DNA of 37,143 nucleotides, taken from contig JADGHL010000040.1 in the NCBI GenBank assembly GCA_019686135.1, positions 1 through 37,143 of the forward strand. The letters are read 5' to 3'. The position numbers were made by a program, and so were the translations under genes. A model generated the notes under the pieces. That model worked only from the letters and a program-made list of their open reading frames with translations, had not been told where the DNA came from and did not search any database. Source of the stretch: Myxococcaceae bacterium (GTDB lineage Bacteria > Myxococcota > Myxococcia > Myxococcales > Myxococcaceae). Shown one piece after another: positions 15,554 to 24,075 of the stretch (its first letter is position 1; each line of letters opens with the position of its first letter).

Positions 15554-15888
15554 TTCGGGCGCGACCCCGTACCCCGGTCGCTACGCGGAAGGACTCCACT
15601 CCTCGGAGAGCCCCTGGGCCCATGGCAGGGGTGGCCGAGGGATGGCCGGACCGCAGCCTGCTGGGATCCGCAACGGCTCCGGGAGCAACGTGGACTGCGG
15701 CGGCGCTGAGTGCCCGCTGTGTCGAAACGATGGCGCGGCATCGGCTGTGGCAGGAGCTGCGCGACGAAGTGTGCGAACGGCCACACGGGCGGCTGGCCCT
15801 CCCCACGGCCCGCTCGTGGAGTCGAGCCGAAATAACATCGACGCCCAGTACCTCCCGGACGAAGGCCTCCGGAAAGCGAACGCGACCC
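15554..15888. other. 335-bp region between convergent genes, no intact gene
   Basis: Apart from the Cys-rich remnant described separately, no intact coding region is seen between the CBS gene and the convergent Cys-rich exported protein gene. No hairpin followed by a T-run was found. Confidence 0.5.
15660..15781 (+). pseudogene. Remnant of a Cys-rich 'GIRNGS..DVDCGG' repeat protein
   Basis: The plus strand encodes GIRNGSGSNVDCGGAECPLC and then, after a frame change, CGRSCATKCANG. This closely follows the Cys-rich motif common in exported proteins of Myxococcota and relatives (DGxxNGxETDVDCGGxCPxC, then a C-rich tail). No signal peptide, start codon with ribosome binding site or continuous frame surrounds it, so it looks like a decayed fragment. 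The call rests on motif similarity only. Confidence 0.45.
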
Positions 15889-16341
15889 TCAGCGGCAGAT
15901 CACGCCGTTGCCCTCGGCGTGACAGGACTCCCCCGCGGGACAGACCTGGTCGGTGTCGAGCCGGAGCCCCTCCGGGGTCTCACGACAGACGCCGATCTTC
16001 CCGTCCGCCGTGCAGGCGACGTTGCCGCCACCCGGCGGGAGCGTGCACTCCGGCGGATGCGCGTCGAAGCAGTCGACGATCTCGCTGTCGTTGCTCGTGA
16101 TGACCGTCCGGCAGGTCTTCGACACGCCGAGGGATGCGCCGAGTCGGGCGCAGTCGCGCGTGACGTACTCTTCGTGCTCGCAGTCGAGCTCGTTGCGGCA
16201 ATGCGTCGTGCAGCCCATCACCTTGTCGCCATCGCACCAGCGATCGCGCGCGCACAGGCCCGGGCCGCTGCCCGGGTAGCACGACAAATGCGTGATGGCC
16301 GCGCCGGCGATCACCGCGAGCAGTCCGGGCCTGGTCCTCAT
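15889..16341 (-). CDS. Small Cys-rich exported protein
   Basis: A 150-residue protein with an N-terminal hydrophobic signal (MRTRPGLLAVIAGAAITHLSC) and about 13 further cysteines spread through the mature part (CARDRWCDGDKVMGCTTHC, CTADGKIGVCRETP, CPAGESC, GVICR). The cysteine after THLS could be lipidated, but the box lacks the usual aliphatic residue at -3, so type I cleavage or atypical lipidation are both possible. The cysteine spacing suggests a disulfide-rich extracellular domain of the kind abundant in myxobacteria. Its ATG overlaps the stop of the acyl-CoA dehydrogenase gene (TGATG), so it is translated as the tail of that operon. No enzymatic motif is seen. Confidence 0.7.
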   Translation of the reverse strand: MRTRPGLLAVIAGAAITHLSCYPGSGPGLCARDRWCDGDKVMGCTTHCRNELDCEHEEYVTRDCARLGASLGVSKTCRTVITSNDSEIVDCFDAHPPECTLPPGGGNVACTADGKIGVCRETPEGLRLDTDQVCPAGESCHAEGNGVICR

Positions 16342-18134
16342 CAGGGCGCCTGGAGCTCGTCCAGCGGATAGCCGTCGCTCTCCAGCACCTCCTTCGCCAG
16401 CCGGCGCTTGGCTTCGATCACCTTCGTTGGCCAGTCCATCCGGAGCTTGTTGAGCAGATCCAGATGCTCGTTGAGGTTCGCCGGATCGCAGATGTCCATC
16501 AGTACGTGGCGGCCGGTGTGGACCACGAAGCCATAGGCACGCGGGGCGTACGCGGTGAGGAACTCCCGGGCGATGCGGGCCCGGCGTTCGTCGCTCCCGG
16601 CGGCGATCTGCGAGACCCGCTGCACCACCGAGTCGAGCGCGTAGGTCCGCGCGACCATGTCGGCGATCTCGCCCAGGATCTCCTGCTCCTCGGCGACGTT
16701 CACGTGGTACGTCTCGCCGGCGACCTGCATCACGTACAGCGTGATCCACTTGCAGAACTCGGCGACCTGCCGCTCCACGCCGAAGGCGCCCAGCTTCGCT
16801 CTGGGGATGTCCCCCGCCTGCAGGCGCTCGCGTACCGCCAGGGACTGCTCCATGAGCGGGATCTGCCCCTTCACCGCCCGCTTGAGCAGCGTGCCGGGGA
16901 CGATCAGCCGGTTGATCTCGTTGGTGCCCTCGAAGATGCGGTTGATGCGCGAGTCGCGGAAGATCCGCGCCACGTCGTAGTCCTCGATGAAGCCGTAGCC
17001 GCCGTGGATCTGCACCGCCTCGTCGGCGCAGAAGCTCAGCACCTCCGATCCGAAGAACTTGATGATCGACGCCTCGACCGAGAACTCCTCGATCGCGTCG
17101 ATCTTCTCCGCCGGCGTGTGCGCGCTCTGGAGCGCGTCCTCCACCAGCCCGATGGTGCGGTAGCCGATCGTCTCGCCCACGAAGATCGCCAGCGCCATCT
17201 CCGCCAGCTTGTTGGCGACGAGGCCGAACGAACCGATGGGCTTACCGAACTGCTGGCGCTCCTTCGCGTACTTCGCCGCCAGCTCGAGCGCGTACTTGGA
17301 CGCGCCGACCGTGCCGATCCCCAGCTTCATCCGGCCGATGTTGAGGGTGTTGAAGGCGATCTTGTGCCCCTTGCCGATCTCCCCCAGCACGGCGTCGATC
17401 GGGATCTTCGCGTCCTCGAAGCTGAGCGTGCAGGTGCTCGATCCGCGGATGCCCATCTTGTGCTCTTCCGGACCCACCACCAGGCCCGGCGTCTCCCGGT
17501 CCACGATGAACCCGGTGAACTTCTCGCCGTCCACCTTGGCAAACACGGTGAACACATCGGCGAACCCGGCGTTGGTGATGAACTGCTTCGAGCCGTTGAG
17601 CACCCAGTGCTTTCCATCCGCGCTCTTCACCGCCCGGGTCTTCGCGGCCAGCGCGTCGGATCCCGACGAGGGCTCCGTCAGCGCGTACGCCGCCAGCTTC
17701 TGTCCGGTGGCGAGGAGCGGCAGGTACTTCTGCTTCTGCGCCTCGGTGCCGAAATAGACGATCGGCATGGTGCCGATGCCGGTGTGCGCGCCGAGCGAGA
17801 CCGAGAACGATCCCAGCCGCGAGAACTGCTCGGCCAGCAGCATCGACGCGATCTTCCCCAGCCCTAGGCCGCCGTATTCGGTGGGGATGTCCACCATCAG
17901 CACCCCCAGCTCGCCCGCCTTCTTGAGCAGCGTGGGCATCAGCCCGGGCTTCTTCGCCTCGAGCTCCTGGATGCGCGGGAGGATCTCCTGGTTGGAGAAG
18001 TCGCGCGCGGACCGGGCAAGGGCGCGCTGGTCTTCGGTGAAGCGTTCGGGCGCCATCACTTCGCGGGTGCCAGCCTCCTCCCACAGGAAGCTGCCGCCGC
18101 GCGCCGGCGCGCCGTTCATGTCGGGTGATTGCAT
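16341..18134 (-). CDS. Acyl-CoA dehydrogenase (long form, FadE/VLCAD-like)
   Basis: A 597-residue FAD-dependent acyl-CoA dehydrogenase. The N-terminal domain covers about 30-140, followed by the FAD-contact strands YALTEPSSGSDA and WVLNGSKQFITNAG, the mid beta domain with KMGIRGSSTCTLSFED, and the C-terminal helical domain with QQFGKPIGSF, QIHGGYGFIEDYDVAR and the catalytic Glu in IFEGTNEINR (about residue 420). A 170-residue C-terminal extension makes it resemble B. subtilis FadE and mitochondrial VLCAD/ACAD9, longer than ordinary 380-residue members. A start at M6 (18119) is equally possible. It follows the NCS1 transporter gene by 51 bases; a role in pyrimidine breakdown is not known for this family, so co-location may be incidental or connect to downstream acyl-CoA metabolism. 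Confidence 0.9.
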   Translation of the reverse strand: MQSPDMNGAPARGGSFLWEEAGTREVMAPERFTEDQRALARSARDFSNQEILPRIQELEAKKPGLMPTLLKKAGELGVLMVDIPTEYGGLGLGKIASMLLAEQFSRLGSFSVSLGAHTGIGTMPIVYFGTEAQKQKYLPLLATGQKLAAYALTEPSSGSDALAAKTRAVKSADGKHWVLNGSKQFITNAGFADVFTVFAKVDGEKFTGFIVDRETPGLVVGPEEHKMGIRGSSTCTLSFEDAKIPIDAVLGEIGKGHKIAFNTLNIGRMKLGIGTVGASKYALELAAKYAKERQQFGKPIGSFGLVANKLAEMALAIFVGETIGYRTIGLVEDALQSAHTPAEKIDAIEEFSVEASIIKFFGSEVLSFCADEAVQIHGGYGFIEDYDVARIFRDSRINRIFEGTNEINRLIVPGTLLKRAVKGQIPLMEQSLAVRERLQAGDIPRAKLGAFGVERQVAEFCKWITLYVMQVAGETYHVNVAEEQEILGEIADMVARTYALDSVVQRVSQIAAGSDERRARIAREFLTAYAPRAYGFVVHTGRHVLMDICDPANLNEHLDLLNKLRMDWPTKVIEAKRRLAKEVLESDGYPLDELQAP

Positions 18135-18185
18135 GGCCCAAAGCGTAACGCGGGACGCGGGCTCCCGCGCGGATCGCGTGTGCGA

Positions 18186-19763
18186 TCAGCCCACGGACGG
18201 GGGCGTGCTCGGGGCGGTGGCCCCCGGCTGGGCGGTGACGATCGCCCCCACGGCGTAGACCGCGAAGGAGAGGATGAAGCCGGTGAACCACGCGTACGGG
18301 TAGATCGCGTCGAAGACGTTCGGCGGGCCGTCGAACGCGCCCGCGCTCTTGAGGAACCCCGGGACGTTGGGCAGAACGCCCACCACCAGCGCCACCATCG
18401 CCACCCGGTTGAAGCGCCTGTAGCGCCCGTCCAGCCGGTACAGATCCGCCACGTCCAGCTCGCGCCGGCGGATGACCCAGTAGTCGGCGATCATGATCCC
18501 GGCGATCGGCCCCAGGAGTGCGGAGTAGCCGATCAGCCAGTTGAAGATGTACGCGCTCGCGGACGAGAGCAGCTTCCACGGCATGATCAGGATCCCCACG
18601 ATCCCGGTGATGAGACCGCCGGTCTTGAAGGAGATCGCCCTCGGCGCGAGGTTGGCGAAGTCGTTGGCGGGGCTCACGACGTTCGCAGCGATGTTCACCG
18701 ACACGGTCGCAAGGCCGATCCCCACCAGCGCCAGCACCGCCACCAGAAGGCGCAGCCCGGCGGAGGCAAGCAGCGGCTCGGCCATCCCCGGCGGCGGCGT
18801 GGACGAGGTCAGCTGAGAGAGCACGTACTCGGGCTTCCACAGCTCCTCGAGCGGAGCGCCGCGGAGGATCGCGCTGGTCGCGCTGGTGATGATCACCCCC
18901 ATCGCGCTGAAGGCGATCATCGTGGTGGGCAGCCCCAGCGTCTGCCCCAGCATCTGCTCCTTCTGCCCGCGCCCGAACCGGGTGAAGTCCGGGATGTTCA
19001 GGGACAGCGTGGCCCAGAAGCCGATCATCCCGGTCAAGGACGGGATGAACACCTTCCAGAACGCGCCCACGGTGGCGAACTTGGAAGGCTGATCCAGCAT
19101 CGGCCCGACGCCGCCGGCGCGCGACACCGCCCACCCCAGCAGCACTGCCGCCATCACCAGCACGAGCGGCGCAGCCCAGTTCTCGAACACGCGCACCGCG
19201 TTCATGCCGCGGAAGATGATGAAGATCTGCAGGCCCCAGAAGAGGAGGAAGGTGATACCGCTCGGCAGCGACAAGCCGAGGAGCGAAAAGCCCCCGCCCA
19301 GCGTCCCGAAGCCCGGCCAGAGCGCGATGATGAACTGCTTCACCGCCTCGCCGCCGATGAAGGTCTGAATCCCGAACCAGCCGCACGCGACGATCGCCCG
19401 CAGCACCGCCGGGACGTTCGCGCCCACGGTGCCGAACGACGCGCGCGCGAGCACCGGGAACGGGATGCCGTACTTCGTGCCCGGGTGCGCGTTCAACAGA
19501 ATCGGCACCAGCACGATGATGTTGCCGAGGCCGATGGTGAAGAGCGCCTGCCACCAGTTCATCCCCACCGCGACCAGCCCGCCGGCCAGCATGTACGTCG
19601 GGATGCAGTGGGCCATGGAGATCCACAGCGCCGCGAAGTTGTAGGTCGTCCAGTTCCGCCGCGCCGCCGGCACCGGCGCGAGGTCGCCGTTGAACAGCGG
19701 CGACTGCACGATGTCCGGCGGGAGCGCGGCGAGCGCCTCCTCTGCCAACTTCGGGTCGTGCAT
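18186..19763 (-). CDS. NCS1-family nucleobase/hydantoin:cation symporter
   Basis: A 525-residue membrane protein with about twelve hydrophobic segments, typical of NCS1 permeases (Mhp1, PucI, FurE relatives). Family features are NWTTYNFAALWISMAHCIPT in TM1, GTKYGIPFPVLARASFG before TM3, the ACGWFGIQTFIGG motif of TM3, a conserved SLNIPDFTRFGRGQ in TM7 and the VVSPANDFANLAPRAI loop near the ion site. These proteins import uracil, allantoin, hydantoins or cytosine with Na+ or H+. The position immediately after preA (48 bases) strongly suggests uptake of uracil, thymine, dihydropyrimidine or hydantoin for the pathway encoded alongside. Substrate inferred from neighbours. Confidence 0.88.
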   Translation of the reverse strand: MHDPKLAEEALAALPPDIVQSPLFNGDLAPVPAARRNWTTYNFAALWISMAHCIPTYMLAGGLVAVGMNWWQALFTIGLGNIIVLVPILLNAHPGTKYGIPFPVLARASFGTVGANVPAVLRAIVACGWFGIQTFIGGEAVKQFIIALWPGFGTLGGGFSLLGLSLPSGITFLLFWGLQIFIIFRGMNAVRVFENWAAPLVLVMAAVLLGWAVSRAGGVGPMLDQPSKFATVGAFWKVFIPSLTGMIGFWATLSLNIPDFTRFGRGQKEQMLGQTLGLPTTMIAFSAMGVIITSATSAILRGAPLEELWKPEYVLSQLTSSTPPPGMAEPLLASAGLRLLVAVLALVGIGLATVSVNIAANVVSPANDFANLAPRAISFKTGGLITGIVGILIMPWKLLSSASAYIFNWLIGYSALLGPIAGIMIADYWVIRRRELDVADLYRLDGRYRRFNRVAMVALVVGVLPNVPGFLKSAGAFDGPPNVFDAIYPYAWFTGFILSFAVYAVGAIVTAQPGATAPSTPPSVG

Positions 19764-19811
19764 GGAACGGCCCTCCTCGTCCAGGGATGACGCGCGCGAA
19801 CCCCGCGGCCG

Positions 19812-21215
19812 CTACGCCTGCTTCGGAGCCTTCTTCGCTCGTACCGCCGCCGTAACGTCCAGCCCGCCCGGCACGAAGTCGGTCCCCTTCGTCACACGGT
19901 CGTTCCAGGTCTCGCCCGGCGGCCGGTCGGATGGGACCTGCTTCATGGAGATGGTCCCCGGCACCGGGCAGACCAGCGCGCAGAGGTTGCAGCCGATGCA
20001 CTCGTCGTCGTCGACGAACGGCACGCGCGCGCCGGGCGTCCCGGCCTTCGCGGTCACCACCCGGTCGGGTATCTCGCGCGGGAGGTGCGTGTGACCGGCC
20101 CTCCGGGCCTCCTCTTCGGACCGGCCGGGGAGGTGGATGCACTGGTGCCCGCCGTCCATGCACGCGACGTAGCAGAGCTGGCACCCGATGCAGGTCCGCT
20201 CGTCGATGTCCGCGACGACCCGGTACGAGAGATCGAGCTCGCCCCACTCCTTGTACTGGGGCACCGCGCGACCACGCAGCTCGGAGACGGACCGCATCCC
20301 CTTCTCGTCGAGGTAGTCGTTCAGCCCCTCGATCATGTCCTCCACGATCCGGTAGCCGTAGTGCATCACCGCGGTGCACACCTGGACGCTGGTGGCGCCC
20401 AGCGCGATGAACTCCGCCGCGTCGCGCCAATTGGAGATGCCGCCGATCCCCGAGAGCGTCAGCTTCGAACACTCCGGGTGCCGCGCGAGCTGGGAGAGCA
20501 GGTGCAGCGCGATGGGCTTGACCGCCGGGCCGCAGTAGCCGCCGTTGGTGGAGGCGTTGCCCACCTTCGGCAGCGGCACGAAGGTGTCGAGGTCCACGCC
20601 GACGATTGACTTCACCGTGTTGATCAACGACGCCGCCGGCGCGCCCGAGCGGACCACCGCCTCGCCGGGCTCGGTGATGTCGCCGACGTTCGGGGTGAGC
20701 TTGACGATGACCGGCGTCTTCGCGAACTCCACCGCCCAGGAGGCGATCTCCTGTAGGACCCTCGGCTCGTTGCCGACCGCGCTGCCCATCCCGCGTTCGC
20801 ACATCCCGTGCGGGCAGCCGAAGTTGAGCTCGAGCAGATCCGCGCCCGCGTCCTCGACCTTGTGGATGATCTCCCGCCACTCCTCCTTCGTCTCCACCAT
20901 CAGCGAGGCGATGACGGTGTGCTTCGGGTAGCGCTTCTTCACCAGCCGCATCTCGCGGAGGTTCACCTCCAGCGGGCGGTCGGTGATGAGCTCGATGTTG
21001 TTGAGCCCCATCAGGCGGGTGTTCCCGTAGTCCACGCCACCGAAGCGGGAGGACACATTGACGATGGGGTTCCCGAGCGTCTTCCACACCGCGCCGCCCC
21101 AGCCCGCGTCGAAGGCGCGCATGATCTGGTCGCCGGTGTTGGTGGGCGGCGCAGAAGCCAGCCAGAAGGGGTTCGGGCTGCGGACGCCGCAGAAGTCGAT
21201 GGACAGATCAGCCAT
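19812..21215 (-). CDS. preA: NAD-dependent dihydropyrimidine dehydrogenase subunit PreA
   Basis: A 467-residue flavoprotein subunit that reduces uracil and thymine to 5,6-dihydro forms together with PreT. Residues 1-320 form the FMN-binding TIM barrel, with LELNFGCPHGMCERGMG at 128-144 containing the general-acid Cys equivalent to C671 of the mammalian enzyme (C134) and its neighbouring His (H136). VKLTPNVGDI, NASTNGGYCGPAVKPIAL and SGIGGISNWRDAAEF follow. The C-terminal part has two [4Fe-4S] motifs, CIGCQLCYVAC and CIGCNLCALVCP. ATG at 21215 has GGGAG nine bases upstream; a longer start at 21251 is less likely. E. coli PreA is slightly shorter. The gene is 68 bases after preT and 48 before the transporter. 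Confidence 0.95.
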   Translation of the reverse strand: MADLSIDFCGVRSPNPFWLASAPPTNTGDQIMRAFDAGWGGAVWKTLGNPIVNVSSRFGGVDYGNTRLMGLNNIELITDRPLEVNLREMRLVKKRYPKHTVIASLMVETKEEWREIIHKVEDAGADLLELNFGCPHGMCERGMGSAVGNEPRVLQEIASWAVEFAKTPVIVKLTPNVGDITEPGEAVVRSGAPAASLINTVKSIVGVDLDTFVPLPKVGNASTNGGYCGPAVKPIALHLLSQLARHPECSKLTLSGIGGISNWRDAAEFIALGATSVQVCTAVMHYGYRIVEDMIEGLNDYLDEKGMRSVSELRGRAVPQYKEWGELDLSYRVVADIDERTCIGCQLCYVACMDGGHQCIHLPGRSEEEARRAGHTHLPREIPDRVVTAKAGTPGARVPFVDDDECIGCNLCALVCPVPGTISMKQVPSDRPPGETWNDRVTKGTDFVPGGLDVTAAVRAKKAPKQA

Positions 21216-21283
21216 CCAGAGTGCTCCCGGAAGAAGTGACCAACCACTCACCAGCCACTACGAACCGCCGCGTCGAGCGGCCG

Positions 21284-22636
21284 CTAAGGCCGTCCGCTCA
21301 ACGCAGCGACGATGTCGCGCACCGCGGTCCGCGCCTCCGCCGCCGCGTTGACGACTTCCTTGCCGCCGTTGACGCAGTCCCCGCCGGACCAGACCTTCGG
21401 GTTGCCGGTACGGTGCGTCTTCGGGTCGACGACCACCCGCCCCTTCGCGTCCAGCTGCACGCCGGGGAACGCCAGCGCCACCTGCGTCGCGCGGTTCTGG
21501 CCGATCGCCACCGCCACCAGGTCCGCGGAGATCACCTCGTCGGTCCCGGGCAGCGGGCGCCCGCCCTCGGTGCGCTGCACGCGCACGCCCGTCACCTTCC
21601 CCGCCTCGTCGCGGAGCACTGCCACCGGCTGCCGGTTCTCGATCAGCCGGACGCCGTCCTTGCGCGCGCCGTCGAGCTCGTGGCGATAGCCGGACATCTC
21701 CGCCTCGCTGCGGCGGTAGACCATGTCCACCTCCACGCCGAGCAGCGACAACTCGTGCGCGATGTCCAGCGCCGTGTTCCCACCGCCCACCACCACCGCC
21801 CGCTTCACGCCGCCCAGCGCGAACCCCGGCTGCGCCTTGATGCGCTCGATCAGATCGACCGCACCCCACACGCCGGGGCCGTCCTCCCCTTCGATGCCGA
21901 TCTTCGAGTCCGCGCCCAGGCCCAGCCCGAGGAACACCGCGTCGTACTGGGAGATCAGCTCCTCGGCGGAGATCTGCCGGGGCCCGCTGGCGCGGCCGCC
22001 CACCACCTCGACCCCCGTGCGCAGCTCGATGTCGCCGAGCGAGAGGATCCACTCCAGCTCGCGGATCGCGTCCGGGCCTTTCATCTTGTACGGCGCGATG
22101 CCCAGGGTGTTGAGCCCGCCGGGGAGCTCCTTGCGTTCGAAGATGACACAGGTGTGCCCCTCCAGCGCCAAAAGGCCCGCCGCGGCGATCGACGCCGGCC
22201 CGCTGCCCACCAGCGCGATCTTCTTCCCCGTGCGCGGATTCGGCTGGAACAGCCGGGGCGCCTTCTCCAGCGTCGTCTCCACCGCGAAGCGCTGCAACCG
22301 GCCGATCTGGATCGGCTCGCGGCCCCAGAGGTTGTAGACGCACGCGCCCGCGCAGAGCACCTCCACCGGACACGCCTGCGCGCAGGAGGCGCCGAGGATG
22401 TTGGCGGAGAGGATGGTCCGCGCCGCACCCTTCGTGTTCCCGGTGGCGATCTTGTGGATGAAGGTCGGGATGTCGATGCCGGTCGGGCACGCCGCGATGC
22501 ACGGCGCGTCCGAGCAGTAGAGACAGCGGTTCGCCTCCGCCACCGCCTCGGCGGCGTCATAGCGGGGCTTCTTGTCGTCGAACTTCTCCTCGAGGCGTCC
22601 CGGAGGCAGCGCCGGCCGCGGCTGCATCACGCGCAT
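21284..22636 (-). CDS. preT: NAD-dependent dihydropyrimidine dehydrogenase subunit PreT
   Basis: A 450-residue protein like the glutamate synthase small subunit. The N-terminal Fe-S region has CLYCSDAPCIAACPTGIDIP and CAQACPVEVLCAGAC; then comes a FAD loop (IALVGSGPASIAAAGLLA), an NAD(P) loop (AVVVGGGNTALDIAHEL) and the FAD-closing GDCVNGGKEVVNAAAEA. PreT takes electrons from NADH and passes them through FAD and iron-sulfur clusters to PreA. The start codon overlaps the stop of the aminotransferase gene (TGATG), so the two are translationally coupled. The cysteine pattern matches family members and nothing is missing. Confidence 0.94.
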   Translation of the reverse strand: MRVMQPRPALPPGRLEEKFDDKKPRYDAAEAVAEANRCLYCSDAPCIAACPTGIDIPTFIHKIATGNTKGAARTILSANILGASCAQACPVEVLCAGACVYNLWGREPIQIGRLQRFAVETTLEKAPRLFQPNPRTGKKIALVGSGPASIAAAGLLALEGHTCVIFERKELPGGLNTLGIAPYKMKGPDAIRELEWILSLGDIELRTGVEVVGGRASGPRQISAEELISQYDAVFLGLGLGADSKIGIEGEDGPGVWGAVDLIERIKAQPGFALGGVKRAVVVGGGNTALDIAHELSLLGVEVDMVYRRSEAEMSGYRHELDGARKDGVRLIENRQPVAVLRDEAGKVTGVRVQRTEGGRPLPGTDEVISADLVAVAIGQNRATQVALAFPGVQLDAKGRVVVDPKTHRTGNPKVWSGGDCVNGGKEVVNAAAEARTAVRDIVAALSGRP

Positions 22637-23934
22637 CAGTTCGCCCCCATCGCCGCGAAGGATTCGTCGAGGATCTTCAGCGACTCCTCCACCTCCGACG
22701 CCGTAACGTTCAGCGGCGGGGCGATCCGCACCGTGTTCCCGTACAGGCCGCCCTTGCCGATGAGCAGGTTGCGCTTCTTCGTCTCCTCGAACAGGCGCAA
22801 CGTGGCCTTCGGGTTCGGGGTGCGGTCCTTGATCGTCTCGTCGACGACCAGCTCGATCGCCTGCATCAGGCCCATGCCGCGGACATCACCGATCGTCTTC
22901 GGGTACTTCTTCTGGATCCGCTCCAGGCCCACGCGGAGCTCCTCGCCGCGGCGCGCGGCGTTCTCCACCAGCCGGTGCTCTTCGATCTCGTCCAGCACCG
23001 CGCTCGCGGCGGCGCAGCTGACCGGGTTGCCGCCGAAGGTGGAGATCGTCGAAGCCTTGAAGGCATCCGCCACGAACGGCGTGGCCAGCGTGGCCGCCAG
23101 CGGCAGGCCGTTGGCGATGCCCTTGGCCATGGTCATGATGTCCGGCTCCACGCCGGACATCTGCGCGCCCCACATCTTCCCGGTGCGGCCGAAGCCGGTC
23201 TGCACCTCGTCGATGATCATCAGCCCGCCGTACCGGCGGACGATCTCCGCGGCGATTTCCAGGTACTCCTTCGGCGGCACGATGAAGCCGCCCACGCCCT
23301 GGATCGGCTCGGCGAGCATCCCGGCGATGCGCCCGGTGGTGGTGGTCCGGATGAGCTCCTCGATGTCCCGCGCGCACTGCACGCCGCAGCTGCTCGGCTC
23401 GAGCTTGAGCGGACAGCGATAGCAGTACGGCGACATCGCGTGCTTGATGCCCGCCACCTGCGTGGGGACCGACCGGTAGTTCGAGTGCGCAGTGAGCGAC
23501 TGCGCCAGCATCGACCGGCCGGAGTAACCGTGGCGGAGCGCGATCACCTCCAGGTTCCCGGTGGCGACCTGCGCCAGGTTGACCGCGGTCTCGTCTGCCT
23601 CGGTGCCGGACGCGGTGAAGAACACCTTCTTGAGGTTGCCGGGCGCGAGCTTGATCAACTTCTCCGCCAGCTCGACCATCGGCACCGTCGGGTACAGCGT
23701 AGAGACGTGCGAGAGGCGCTGAACCTGCTGGATGATCGCGTTGTTGACGCGCTCGTTCGCGTGCCCGACCGAGACGGTGAGAATGCCGCCAAAGAAGTCC
23801 AGGTAGGTGTTGCCGTCGAGGTCCTTGATCCGCGCGCCCTTCCCCTCGTGAAGGACCACCGGCTCCTGGTAGTAGTTCGCTACCGCCGGGAGCATGTACT
23901 CCTTGTGCTTCGCGCGAATCGTCTTCGAGTCCAT
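22636..23934 (-). CDS. Class III PLP aminotransferase, probably acting on beta-alanine/beta-aminoisobutyrate
   Basis: A 432-residue fold-type I transaminase with the PLP lysine K271 in TMAKGIANGLPLAA, the aspartate D242 of IIDEVQTGFGRTG, TASGTEADETAV at 107-118, and a C-terminal RIAPPLNV. It is most like the AGXT2/omega-amino acid transaminase branch. A cysteine-rich insertion, CYRCPLKLEPSSCGVQC (171-187), resembles that in alanine-glyoxylate/beta-aminoisobutyrate aminotransferases. With preTA directly downstream, it is expected to turn beta-alanine or 3-aminoisobutyrate into malonate or methylmalonate semialdehyde, using pyruvate or 2-oxoglutarate. ATG at 23934 has AAGGAG six bases upstream, deciding the start over an in-frame codon at 24015. 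First gene of its operon. Confidence 0.88.
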   Translation of the reverse strand: MDSKTIRAKHKEYMLPAVANYYQEPVVLHEGKGARIKDLDGNTYLDFFGGILTVSVGHANERVNNAIIQQVQRLSHVSTLYPTVPMVELAEKLIKLAPGNLKKVFFTASGTEADETAVNLAQVATGNLEVIALRHGYSGRSMLAQSLTAHSNYRSVPTQVAGIKHAMSPYCYRCPLKLEPSSCGVQCARDIEELIRTTTTGRIAGMLAEPIQGVGGFIVPPKEYLEIAAEIVRRYGGLMIIDEVQTGFGRTGKMWGAQMSGVEPDIMTMAKGIANGLPLAATLATPFVADAFKASTISTFGGNPVSCAAASAVLDEIEEHRLVENAARRGEELRVGLERIQKKYPKTIGDVRGMGLMQAIELVVDETIKDRTPNPKATLRLFEETKKRNLLIGKGGLYGNTVRIAPPLNVTASEVEESLKILDESFAAMGAN

Positions 23935-23985
23935 CGACGCTCCTTGCCGTGCGGGGGACGCCGCTCTGTCAGTGTGGAAGAGTCG

Positions 23986-24015
23986 TACATAGTCCCGTTC
24001 GCGAAGCGGGGTCAA
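23986..24015 (-). promoter_or_regulatory. Promoter with palindromic spacer before the aminotransferase-preTA operon
   Basis: On the minus strand TTGACC (24015-24010), an 18-bp spacer and TATGTA (23991-23986) form a sigma-70-like promoter 52 bases before the ATG. The spacer carries a near-palindrome, CCCGCTTCGCGAACGGG (24010-23994), with an 8-bp TTCGCGAA core and one unpaired base. An operator in this position would block polymerase directly. The -35 resembles consensus well, the -10 only partly. Confidence 0.4.
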
Positions 24016-24075
24016 AACGGCCCCCCGTCACGGCCACGAATGACCGCGTTCGAACGCTCCGCCCTTTGGAGGGGT

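Noticed and set aside
17242-21087. 1281-codon minus-strand open frame
   Set aside because: It runs across the acyl-CoA dehydrogenase, transporter and PreA genes in another frame; its Arg/Gly/Ala-rich translation has no motif, whereas those three genes are clear.
21221-23422. 733-codon plus-strand open frame
   Set aside because: Antisense to preT and the aminotransferase, both of which have complete active-site motifs.
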